Shown piece by piece: positions 16,904-24,500 of a stretch of 64,000 nt of DNA (positions are counted from its first letter, which is position 1; every line of letters begins with the position of its first letter). The DNA lies in the NCBI GenBank assembly GCA_964548275.1, contig CAZJQI010000002.1, forward strand, positions 84,052 to 148,051, given 5' to 3'. A model generated the notes under the pieces. That model was not told where the DNA came from and did not search any database. It was given only the letters and a program-made list of their open reading frames with translations. Source of the DNA: JAUVUV01 sp964548275. Its GTDB lineage: Bacteria; Gemmatimonadota; Glassbacteria; GWA2-58-10. The position numbers and the translations under genes are program-made.

Positions 16904-18373
16904 TTACTGGAACAGCTTGTCGATCTCTTCCTGGTTTATATCGATCTGTTCTTCCGAATCATCCTTGGCAGATTCACCGCTTTTTTCCTGCTCGCCGGAA
17001 ACCTTCTTTTTATCCTCGGCTGCCTTGGCTTTGCCTTTCTTTTTTTTCTTTCCGGTTTCTTCCGGAACCTCAACTTCCCCGGCTTCTAAAGCCTCCTCTA
17101 CTTCTGCTTCCTCTTCGGCCTGGACTTCCTCAGTTTCCTCAGGGACTTCCTCAGCGGCCTCGGGCGCTATTTCCTCGCTGACTGCCTCTTCAGCCTCCGG
17201 AGCCTCTTCTTCCAGCTCTTCAGCCTCAGCTTTTTCCTCCTCCACTGCAGCTTCTTCCCCGGCTTCCTCGGCAGTTTCTGGCTCCTTCTCCTCACTGACT
17301 GCCTCTTCAGCCTCCGGAGCCTCTTCTTCCAGCTCTTCAGCCTCGGCCTTTTCCTCCTCCACTGCAGCTTCTTCTTCGGTATCCGGGGCTGCCTCCTCCA
17401 GGATCTCCTCGTCGAGAGTGGTTTCGCCAGGCTCAGGCTCACCTGTGAGTTCCGCGGCCTCCTTGTCGGTGTCCAATTCCATTGACACTTCTATTTCTTC
17501 CTCTTCGAAAGCCTTTGATACCGGTAATTCCTTATCAATCTCAGCCTCTTGCTTTGTTTCAAGTCCCTTGAACAGGGAATCGATTTCCTCCTGGCTTGCG
17601 GTAACTTCGGAGACCTCTTCCTCCTTCTCTTCATCTGGTACAGTCTCAGCGCTTTCAGGAAGTTCTTCTGGAACTTCCTCCGCCTCTTCCTCGCCTTTCT
17701 CGAGCTCCTCGACCACTTCCTCGCGGGCGCCTGCCTCGGCTACGATCGCAGGAGTAGGTTCTGCTTCCGAATACTTGACAATCAAGCTGTTCAGGCGTTC
17801 CTGGATCGAGCTCAGCAACGCCTGAGCGCTCTCAATCTGCTGGGGGAGTATTTCCTGAACCTGAAGAGCGTTCATGATGTCTGAAGCATCGTTCTTGGTA
17901 TTCTGCAACAGTTGGTCTACTTTGTCAGGGAGGGATTCATCCACCTTTTCGGCGAGAAACTTATCCACGGCGGCCTTGATTTGAACCCCAAGTTCTCGCG
18001 CTTCCTTGTTCTCGAAAACCTTGCTCAGTTTTTTGTGGGTATCCGAAATTTTGAGCAGTTTCTCGATGCTCCCGGTGATCTCGGAAATCACCTCGCGTTC
18101 AGCCACCAGACGTCTGGAGACCTCCTGAAAGTTTTGGTTAATCTCATCCAGCTTGCTCAGGATAGAGTCCACTTTGTCCAGTTGCCGGGGTGCCTCGGGC
18201 ATCTTGCTCGAGTTTTCCTGGATCGACTTATACATCTCGTCCAACTTTGGAGACATTTCTTGAACGAATATCAACAGCTCCTCCAGGAAAGGCACGAACC
18301 GCACCCCAAAATCGAATACGGCTTTCAATTCCTCGACCTTTTTCAAAATTCCTTCAATATCTTTTTCTTCCAT
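16904..18373 (-). CDS. Acidic coiled-coil repeat protein with two EIDxLF (FliM-N-like) motifs
   Basis: Unrecognised 489-residue cytoplasmic protein with no signal peptide or membrane segment. Residues 1-~210 are helical and coiled-coil rich (EGILKKVEELKAVFDFGVRF; SILSKLDEINQNFQEVSRRL), reminiscent of chemoreceptor- or MCP-like helices but without a hairpin signature. Residues ~215-455 are extremely Glu/Ala-rich, with two near-identical 39-residue repeats (~333-400). A SQEEIDSLF motif lies at ~260, and the protein ends in NQEEIDKLFQ. This pattern resembles the N-terminal SQxEIDALL motif of FliM, which binds phospho-CheY. A basic patch (GKKKKKGKAKA) precedes the end. A role as a response-regulator or signalling scaffold is inference. 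Starts at the ATG 18373. Confidence 0.7.
   Translation of the reverse strand: MEEKDIEGILKKVEELKAVFDFGVRFVPFLEELLIFVQEMSPKLDEMYKSIQENSSKMPEAPRQLDKVDSILSKLDEINQNFQEVSRRLVAEREVISEITGSIEKLLKISDTHKKLSKVFENKEARELGVQIKAAVDKFLAEKVDESLPDKVDQLLQNTKNDASDIMNALQVQEILPQQIESAQALLSSIQERLNSLIVKYSEAEPTPAIVAEAGAREEVVEELEKGEEEAEEVPEELPESAETVPDEEKEEEVSEVTASQEEIDSLFKGLETKQEAEIDKELPVSKAFEEEEIEVSMELDTDKEAAELTGEPEPGETTLDEEILEEAAPDTEEEAAVEEEKAEAEELEEEAPEAEEAVSEEKEPETAEEAGEEAAVEEEKAEAEELEEEAPEAEEAVSEEIAPEAAEEVPEETEEVQAEEEAEVEEALEAGEVEVPEETGKKKKKGKAKAAEDKKKVSGEQEKSGESAKDDSEEQIDINQEEIDKLFQ
17175..17374 (-). repeat. Tandem direct repeat, 117-bp period
   Basis: Two nearly identical blocks of ~83 bp (about 17175-17257 and 17292-17374) repeat at a 117-bp offset inside the acidic protein gene, encoding two 39-residue Glu/Ala-rich units. 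The few differences are mostly silent, so the duplication is recent or homogenised by slippage or recombination. Confidence 0.8.
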
Positions 18374-18541
18374 TTTAAAGCTCCTTGGACCTTTGGCCGG
18401 GAGGTCAACCTCCGTCGGACCAGGTTCATTTAGTTCAGAGGTGATCGAAAAAATACATTTTTGCCTTCTCTTTTAATTTCGGGTTTTTCGGCAGATTTTT
18501 TAGTTAAACTTTGGAATCAGACCGGGCTGAGAAAAAACCTT

Positions 18542-19348
18542 TCAGTAAACGAAAAAATCGCCTGAGAGGATTTGCCGCAAAAGAACGAACCCGGATACAG
18601 CAGCGGTCTCGAAGCGTAAGTCGGTCTGGCCCAGGTAAATGCAAGGATATCCGCTGGCTGCGATACCCTCCTGTTCCCTGGCACTGAATCCGCCCTCGGG
18701 ACCGATTACCAGAATATACTCCTGGCCTGCCGGAAGAGCTTTTCGGGAAAGATTTTCTAAAGCCTCCTCTTTTTTATCGCCCTGATCAATGCGATTCATT
18801 TTACTGCAAAAAACAGGGATAAACTTTTCAGCCTTGGCTGATTCGAGAAATTGTTCGAAACGAGCGGGCTTCTGAACCCGGGTCAAGAAAGGGTTGCGTG
18901 ACTGTTTCATAGAACTCAGTGCTACCCCACGTAACTTGGCGGCCTGTCTGGCAGCATCCCCGGCAAAAGAAACATGTTCAGTTAACAAGGGCACGATCCT
19001 GTGGCAGCCGAGTTCTGCCAGTTTCTCTACAGCGATGCGCATTCTCTCGGGCCGACCCAGGGCAACAGCGGCGCTTATCCTGGGAACCGGCGGCCGGGAC
19101 TGATAAAACGAGAGGACTCTGCCTTCAAGCCCGCCGCTGATAACCTTGGAGAGTTCAACACTGTAGCTGCCTCCGAGCCCATCGAGCACCTCCACTACGG
19201 TTCCCGGCCCGAGCCTGAGAACATTCCTGATATGATTCTCTTCCTCAGGGGGAAACAGCGCCTTGCCGTCTAAGAAGTTATCAGGCGGTACGTAAAAGGC
19301 GCTTGTTTCACATTTTTTCTTTCCCTGTTCGAAGGATCGGCGTGTCAA
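18542..19348 (-). CDS. rsmE: 16S rRNA (uracil(1498)-N(3))-methyltransferase RsmE
   Basis: SPOUT-family methyltransferase for U1498 of 16S rRNA. The 268 residues have an N-terminal PUA-like domain and a C-terminal trefoil-knot domain with the family signature IGPEGGFSAREQEGI and a final block LRFETAAVSGFVLLRQIL. The start is TTG (19348-19346), supported by AGGAG about 7 nt upstream. In many bacteria rsmE follows dnaJ-prmA; here prmA is absent and 264 bp of apparently non-coding sequence intervene. Just upstream (in minus-strand order) is dnaJ. Confidence 0.93.
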   Translation of the reverse strand: MTRRSFEQGKKKCETSAFYVPPDNFLDGKALFPPEEENHIRNVLRLGPGTVVEVLDGLGGSYSVELSKVISGGLEGRVLSFYQSRPPVPRISAAVALGRPERMRIAVEKLAELGCHRIVPLLTEHVSFAGDAARQAAKLRGVALSSMKQSRNPFLTRVQKPARFEQFLESAKAEKFIPVFCSKMNRIDQGDKKEEALENLSRKALPAGQEYILVIGPEGGFSAREQEGIAASGYPCIYLGQTDLRFETAAVSGFVLLRQILSGDFFVY

Positions 19349-19612
19349 TTAGCTTCTCCTGTAAAACCCCTTTCCAAGTGCGCCGGAAAGCTGCGGCTGA
19401 AGAAAGTGGCACCTGATACCCTGACAGAAGGGGAAAATGCTCCTGGGGTGATCTAGACCCGCAACTTGAATCGAACCACCCGGGGAGCTTTTATTATCCC
19501 AAGCCTGGGGATTACTCTCAGGGCGATAAAATCCGGTTTTTGTGCTGGGCCGGGAAATCTGAAGCCCTGGAATAAGTATCTCCCTGATAGAATCCTTTAT
19601 AAAGGATTCCAT
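19349..19612 (-). other. Gap between dnaJ and rsmE; doubtful 87-codon frame
   Basis: The reading frame 19612-19349 runs exactly from the dnaJ stop to the rsmE start. It has no recognisable domain, and Pro/Ser/Arg-rich composition like random translation. prmA usually sits here, but I could not recognise prmA motifs in any frame. I treat it as non-coding unless homologs are found. Confidence 0.3.
19590..19609. repeat. Perfect 20-bp palindrome after dnaJ
   Basis: GAATCCTTTATAAAGGATTC is a perfect palindrome located 3 nt after the dnaJ stop codon. As RNA it would form a 7-8 bp hairpin without a U-tract, so it is more likely an mRNA 3'-end stabiliser or operator-like site than a terminator. Confidence 0.5.
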
Positions 19613-20773
19613 CTATACACTGAAAGCTTCTTTCATGCGTTTCCAGAAACCGCGTCCGGCAGCGGGAGGACTCTGGCTTTCCACTTTGCTCAGCTCGGTG
19701 AACAGTTCCTGTTCCTTCTGAGACAGCCTGGTCGGTGTCCAGACTGTCACCCTGACAAGCTGGTCGCCGCGGCCGGAGGAGTTCAGGTGCGGGATTCCCT
19801 TGCCGCGCATCCGAAGGATTTTGCCTGTCTGCGTACCTGCGGGAATAGTGATCCTCGCCTTGCCGGTGAGAGTGGGCACCTCCACCTCGGAGCCGAGCGC
19901 GGCCAGGCTGAACGAGATCGGCAGATCGAAAAGGATATCATCGCCGTGGCGCTCGAAATTATCGTCCTCTTCCATCTCGATCAGAACGATCAGATCACCT
20001 TTCGGCCCGTTGCGCAAACCTGCATTACCTTGTCTGCGAAGGGTCAGGTAATTGCCTGTGCTGACACCGGCCGGGATTTTAACCTTGATTTTCCTGTCCT
20101 TCCTGACCCGGCCTTCACCTGAGCAGGTTGAACAGATATCCTGTATTATTTCTCCTGAGCCGTTACACCGGGAACATGTACCCACGCTGACAAACTGGCC
20201 GATAAAAGTGCGCTGGACTTTTCTAACCTGTCCAGTACCGTTACATTCCGGGCAGGTGGAGGTTCTGCCACTGCGTGAACCTGAGCCTTTACATTCCGGG
20301 CAGGCCTGGTACATGTTTATTTTGAGAGTTTTTTCTACCCCTTCAGCCACCTCTTTCATGGTGAGCTTGAGTCTGACCTGGAGGTCCCCGCCACGTTCGG
20401 TGCGCCTTCTGCCGCGTGTGCCGGTGGCTTCACCGAAAAAGTCATCAAAGCCGAAACCGCCGAAATCACGCATGAAAGCGTTCAGGGCATCGTTCAGATC
20501 GAAACTGAAGCCACCGGAACCACCACCTCCGGCTCCGGGCGCGCCTGCAAAGGCTCCTGCATGCCCGAAACGGTCGTACTGGGCCCGTTTCTCTTTGTCT
20601 CTAAGAACTTCGTAGGCTTCCGAAATCTCTTTGAACTTTTCCTCGGCCTCCTTGTCACCCGGGTTTTTATCCGGGTGGTACTTGACTGCAAGTTTCCTGT
20701 AGGCTTTCTTGATCTCGTCTTCTCCGGCATCCCGACTCACCCCCAAGATCTCGTAATAATCTCTCTTTGCCAT
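19613..20773 (-). CDS. dnaJ: Molecular chaperone DnaJ
   Basis: Hsp40 co-chaperone that stimulates DnaK ATPase activity and delivers substrates. The 386 residues hold the J domain (1-70, with HPD in KYHPDKNPGD), a Gly/Phe-rich segment (~72-105), a zinc domain with four CxxCxGxG units (CPECKGSG, CPECNGTG, CSRCNGSG, CSTCSGEG; ~150-220) and two C-terminal substrate domains. The ATG start is at 20773, 59 nt after the hrcA stop. It directly follows hrcA; grpE and dnaK, which usually lie between, are missing here and must be elsewhere in the genome. Confidence 0.96.
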   Translation of the reverse strand: MAKRDYYEILGVSRDAGEDEIKKAYRKLAVKYHPDKNPGDKEAEEKFKEISEAYEVLRDKEKRAQYDRFGHAGAFAGAPGAGGGGSGGFSFDLNDALNAFMRDFGGFGFDDFFGEATGTRGRRRTERGGDLQVRLKLTMKEVAEGVEKTLKINMYQACPECKGSGSRSGRTSTCPECNGTGQVRKVQRTFIGQFVSVGTCSRCNGSGEIIQDICSTCSGEGRVRKDRKIKVKIPAGVSTGNYLTLRRQGNAGLRNGPKGDLIVLIEMEEDDNFERHGDDILFDLPISFSLAALGSEVEVPTLTGKARITIPAGTQTGKILRMRGKGIPHLNSSGRGDQLVRVTVWTPTRLSQKEQELFTELSKVESQSPPAAGRGFWKRMKEAFSV

Positions 20774-20832
20774 AATTAGCTCTACAATCCTCCAGAATCA
20801 TTCACTGTTTTCGGGACAACTTCTCCTCATTT

Positions 20833-21888
20833 TTATTTATCCAGCATCTGCGAAAGCAGACGGCTGGTATATTCGACAACCGAGATAACCCTTCTGTAAC
20901 TCATTCGTGTGGGCCCGATCACCCCGATAATACCTCGCATCTTTCCCATCCGGTAAGTGTCCGTGACCAGGGTGAAATTGGCCAGCTCGCTCAGCTCGTT
21001 CTCAGAGCCGATAGTGATATAAAGGCCGTCCCGGCTTGCCCGTTTTTTCATCAGTTCGATCAACAGGTGTTTCTGGTCGGTCAGACTGATCAGTGAACGA
21101 AGGTTGCTCTGGTCGCTGAACTCCGGCTGGGAGGCCAGTTTGGAGGTCTCGCCGAGCACCAGTTCCCGGCCTCCCTCTCCGAGCTCGAACAGGATATCGG
21201 CTGACTGGACGAAAATGTTGAGCGGGTCTTTCTCGTCCTCCACGACGTCTTTGAGACGTTCCGGCGCAGTCCGGCGGATTTCGTGCAGGGTCAAGCCGAT
21301 GAGTCTTTCTCTTAGCCTGGCGGCGAGTTTTTCCAGCCGAGTGTCATCCACCGGGCTTTCCAGCTCGACAAAAATCGTTTTCACCATGCCCTGCCCGATT
21401 GTCAGCACGAGCATGATCCGTTCCGAGCTCAGCCGGATCAGGTCTACTCCCTCGAGTATTCCCTCGTCCACAGACGGCCCCATCCCGATACCCAATTCGA
21501 AGGTGATAATGCTCAGGGCCTCGGCTGCACGATGCAGCATCTTTTCGACAACCGGGTCTTCCTGGAGCCTTTTCAGGGCTTTAACCGCGAACCTGGGAGT
21601 ACTGTGCTGGCAGCGAGTGATATTATCTACGTACAGGCGGTACGCTTTGTCAGTGGGAACGCGGCCAGCGCTTGGGAAAGGCTGGTGAAGGTAGCCTTTT
21701 TCCTCGAGGTCGCTCATCGTGTTGCGAATAGAAGCCGGACTCAGGCCCAGGTTGCTGTTTCGAGACAGAGTGCGCGAACCAACCGGCCTGGCAGTGGAGA
21801 TATAGCTGCTGATCACGGCCTCCAGGATTCCGTGTTCACGCCCGCTCAGATCATCGAATTCGAACGTATTTATTCCTTTGCTTGCCAT
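20833..21888 (-). CDS. hrcA: Heat-inducible transcription repressor HrcA
   Basis: Represses class I heat-shock genes by binding CIRCE operators. The 351 residues have an N-terminal winged helix (REHGILEAVISSYISTARPVGSRTL, then LSPASIRNTMSDLEEKGYL, ~15-75), the PSAGRVPTDKAYRLYVD signature, a GAF-like middle and a C-terminal block ending in GVIGPTRMSYRRVISVVEYTS. ATG start at 21888. No CIRCE inverted repeat (TTAGCACTC-N9-GAGTGCTAA) is visible upstream of hrcA or dnaJ, so autoregulation may use another site, or the targets lie elsewhere. A TATAAT lies only 7 nt upstream of the start. Confidence 0.95.
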   Translation of the reverse strand: MASKGINTFEFDDLSGREHGILEAVISSYISTARPVGSRTLSRNSNLGLSPASIRNTMSDLEEKGYLHQPFPSAGRVPTDKAYRLYVDNITRCQHSTPRFAVKALKRLQEDPVVEKMLHRAAEALSIITFELGIGMGPSVDEGILEGVDLIRLSSERIMLVLTIGQGMVKTIFVELESPVDDTRLEKLAARLRERLIGLTLHEIRRTAPERLKDVVEDEKDPLNIFVQSADILFELGEGGRELVLGETSKLASQPEFSDQSNLRSLISLTDQKHLLIELMKKRASRDGLYITIGSENELSELANFTLVTDTYRMGKMRGIIGVIGPTRMSYRRVISVVEYTSRLLSQMLDK

Positions 21889-21894
21889 AGGTTT

Positions 21895-21900
21895 ATTATA
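21895..21900 (-). promoter_or_regulatory. Possible -10 box immediately upstream of hrcA
   Basis: Minus-strand TATAAT (21900-21895) lies 6 nt before the hrcA ATG, so initiation here would give a nearly leaderless mRNA. No matching -35 is found at 16-18 nt spacing. This is a weak call, since the surrounding spacer is AT-rich. Confidence 0.3.
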
Positions 21901-21962
21901 CAGTTGTAAGGATTATTTAAAATCCTTTTACTATGCCAATTTAAAGATTTTTTGTCAAGTTC

Positions 21963-22223
21963 AAACCTTTCTCTCCCGGTCAACTGCCCGACAAGCCAGT
22001 CGTATGTAAGAAATCCCTCATCAGTCAGGGCGAGACGGCTATGATCGGCACTGCGAACCAGATCCGGGGTAAAAAATTCCTTTGAGGCTGCCTGAAATTC
22101 GATTTCGAGGGAATGCAGATAACAGTTCAGCAAAGCCTGATCGCTCGGGACGCTTTAAAAATCGCAGTAGGGACATTTGCTATCACGACAGAATGGGACG
22201 TGAATATAGACTCCAAAATCTTT
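21963..22223 (-). pseudogene. hemW: Decayed hemW (radical-SAM heme chaperone-like) remnant
   Basis: In one minus-strand frame the sequence reads GVYIHVPFCRDSKCPYCDF, then TAA (22157-22155), then SVPSDQALLNCYLHSLEIE. This is the HemW N-terminus, with the radical-SAM CxxxCxxC cluster motif (C-RDSK-C-PY-C) intact and a stop where Tyr is usual. After ~25 residues it jumps in the same frame to a C-terminal HemW-like segment, RLALTDEGFLTYDWLVGQL (~22020-21980). About 290 central codons of the usual ~380 are missing, and no start codon is evident. The position just upstream of hrcA is where hemW usually sits (lepA-hemW-hrcA order). The remnant cannot make a functional protein. Confidence 0.82.
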
Positions 22224-22239
22224 TGTATTTCCCCCTTGC

Positions 22240-23358
22240 CTAACCCAGGCTGTAGAGCTTTCCCGGATGCTCGCGCACAAGTTGTTTCATCACCAGCCGC
22301 AGAAGGATTCCCAGTAGATGGGAGACATCCATCCCGAGTTTTTCGGCAAGTTCGTCAACGTGAAGAGCATCGCGGCCGAGGCCCTCGAACACAACTCGCT
22401 CCTCAGCGCTCAGGGCGGGTTTCAACTTTTCCTCCGGACTGCCTTTGCCGGTTGCAGCCGCTTTCGCGGGGAGTACGCCCATTTCGTTCAGAATATCTTC
22501 AACCGATTTAACCAGCTTTGCGCCCTGCTGGATCAGCGTGTTGACTCCCTCGCTGAGTACTTTTCTCGGGTCTCCTGGAACTGCGAAAACATCGCGGTTC
22601 TGGTCCACCGCATACGAGGCGGTCAACAGCGCCCCGCTTTTCGGCCCGGCCTCGACAACCAGAACCGCGCGCGAAAGGCCGCTGATCAGCCGATTACGGC
22701 GCGGGAAATTATGGCCCTCCGGGGGTGTGCCCATCAGATATTCGCTAATCAGGCAGCCACGCTCACAGATTTTTTCAGCGAGTTTTTCGTTTTCCTGGGG
22801 GTAGATAAGATCCGCACCGCAGCCCAGAACGGCCACGCTAATACCTCCGGAGGCAAGCGCTCCCTCGTGTGCTGCCGAATCAATCCCGCGGGCCAGTCCG
22901 CTGACCACAGTAAACCCTGCCCCGGCGATACCTGCCGCTAGATCACGGGCCGTATTGACTCCGTTAATACTCGGCTCTCTTGTGCCGACAATAGCAAAGC
23001 ATGGGGTGTTGAGGGATTCCATGCTGCCGCGGACAAAAAGCATCGAGGGCGGATCATAGATCTGGGACAGATATGCGGGATATTCGCTCTGCCAGCGGTA
23101 GAGCGGCCTGGTACCAGTGCCTTGCATCGCCTCGATCTGGCTGTCAATCGTGCGGTCGTCCCACTGCCTGCCGGCAAGCCAGAGGAGAGCCTTTTTGTTC
23201 AAGACCCCGACTTCCTCCAGCTGATGGTAATCTGCCCGGACAACCTCAGCCGGTCCGCCCAGGGCATCGAGCAGGCGGGCGATTTTCACCGGGCCGACAT
23301 TAGGGGCCATCATCAAACGCAGCATGTCGCGCAAGTCTGACTGGGAATTGCCTCTCAT
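22240..23358 (-). CDS. dprA: DNA-processing protein DprA/Smf
   Basis: Binds incoming ssDNA and loads RecA during natural transformation. It has 372 residues from the ATG at 23358, which has AGGA upstream. The frame is open for 35 codons further, but those overlap obgE and lack similarity. An N-terminal HhH/SAM-like region (~1-60) is followed by the Rossmann-like DprA core with YPxYLSQIYDPPSMLFVRG, IVGTREPSINGVNTAR, SGLARGIDSAAHEGAL and FPRRNRLISGLSRAVLVVEA, then a C-terminal winged helix (~300-370, LHVDELAEKLGMDVSHLLGILLRL). Together with comM in the same window it suggests DNA-uptake capacity. Confidence 0.94.
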   Translation of the reverse strand: MRGNSQSDLRDMLRLMMAPNVGPVKIARLLDALGGPAEVVRADYHQLEEVGVLNKKALLWLAGRQWDDRTIDSQIEAMQGTGTRPLYRWQSEYPAYLSQIYDPPSMLFVRGSMESLNTPCFAIVGTREPSINGVNTARDLAAGIAGAGFTVVSGLARGIDSAAHEGALASGGISVAVLGCGADLIYPQENEKLAEKICERGCLISEYLMGTPPEGHNFPRRNRLISGLSRAVLVVEAGPKSGALLTASYAVDQNRDVFAVPGDPRKVLSEGVNTLIQQGAKLVKSVEDILNEMGVLPAKAAATGKGSPEEKLKPALSAEERVVFEGLGRDALHVDELAEKLGMDVSHLLGILLRLVMKQLVREHPGKLYSLG

Positions 23359-23404
23359 CCGACTCTGTCCTGTCCGCGTATTTTTCGACGGTGCTAGGAG
23401 CAGC

Positions 23405-24415
23405 TCAGGCCGGGTTTGGCGCCTTTGATCCGGCTGCCCTGGTCTCGGCGAGCTTCGCCGCAAGTGAGCGTTTCAACTTATCCAGTCCCATGCCGGTAAC
23501 CGCGCTGATACCGGTGATCATGAACAGCTCCTCGCCATTAATTCTCGGCAGGGCCGAACCCAGCTCAACCAGGTCCATTTTGCTGAAAACCAGACAGCGC
23601 GGTTTGCACGGGAGCTGGTCCGAATAACCGGCAAGCTCGCTGCAAAGAGTGCGGTATTGATCTCGGGGGTCCGGCGCACTGATATCGATCAGGAATACCA
23701 GAATTTTCGTCCTCTCGATATGGCGCAGGAATTCGTGTCCCAGTCCCTTGCCGCTGTGTGCGCCTTCGATCAGTCCCGGAATGTCCGCCACAACGAAAGA
23801 ATCTACCCCGCTGAGCGCAACCCCGAGGTTGGGAGTCAGAGTAGTGAACGGGTAGTCTGCCACTTTGGGGCGCGCCTCGGAGATACGGCTCAGCAGGGTT
23901 GACTTACCTGAGTTGGGAAAGCCCACCAGACCCACATCGGCGAGAAGTTTCAGTTCGAGCTGAACAGTTCTCCCCTGACCCGGCTCGCCGTCTTCGGCAA
24001 AATCGGGGCTCCGGCGTGTTGGAGTGGCGAAACTCTCGTTTCCCCGGCCTCCCTTTCCTCCCCTGACTGCCAGCACCCGGCTGCGGTGTTCGGTGAGGTC
24101 GGCAATCACCTCTCCGGTGTCGGCTTCGGTGATCAGGGTGCCTGCAGGAAGGCGGATTATAACATCATTGCCGTTGCGTCCGATACGGCTGTTTCCCCCG
24201 CCGTGTGCCCCGCGCGGAGCCGTATAATCCCTTTTATACTTGAAATCCATCAGGGTGCTCAGGCCATCATCGGCCTCGAAATAGATGCTGCCCCCGTCAC
24301 CCCCCCTGCCTCCGCAAGGTCCGCCACGGCTGTTGTGGGGTTCCCGGCGGAATGCAATCACGCCCTTTCCACCCTCACCGGCTTTCAGCGTTATTTTCGC
24401 CCTGTCCACAAACAT
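23405..24415 (-). CDS. obgE: GTPase Obg (CgtA)
   Basis: Essential GTPase linked to 50S assembly and stress signalling. The 336 residues contain the glycine-rich Obg fold (1-158: FVDRAKITLKAGEGGKGVIAFRRE and GGPCGGRGGDGGS), then the G domain with GFPNSGKST (G1, ~167), DIPGLIEGAHSGKGLGHEFLRH (G3) and FSKMDL (G4). It ends soon after the G domain, without a long C-terminal extension. ATG start at 24415. The dprA start lies 47 nt downstream of its stop. Confidence 0.96.
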   Translation of the reverse strand: MFVDRAKITLKAGEGGKGVIAFRREPHNSRGGPCGGRGGDGGSIYFEADDGLSTLMDFKYKRDYTAPRGAHGGGNSRIGRNGNDVIIRLPAGTLITEADTGEVIADLTEHRSRVLAVRGGKGGRGNESFATPTRRSPDFAEDGEPGQGRTVQLELKLLADVGLVGFPNSGKSTLLSRISEARPKVADYPFTTLTPNLGVALSGVDSFVVADIPGLIEGAHSGKGLGHEFLRHIERTKILVFLIDISAPDPRDQYRTLCSELAGYSDQLPCKPRCLVFSKMDLVELGSALPRINGEELFMITGISAVTGMGLDKLKRSLAAKLAETRAAGSKAPNPA

Positions 24416-24500
24416 TCGTTTGATCCACCTTTTACAAAATATTTCAGGGGGGGCTATCCTGATCTCGCCTCTGATTTTTTTGCAATTAATTCTTGTTAGC

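Noticed and set aside
17167..17442. 91-codon Arg/Lys-rich frame inside the acidic repeat gene
   Set aside because: Frame-shifted reading of the Glu/Ala repeats; it only reflects repeat composition.
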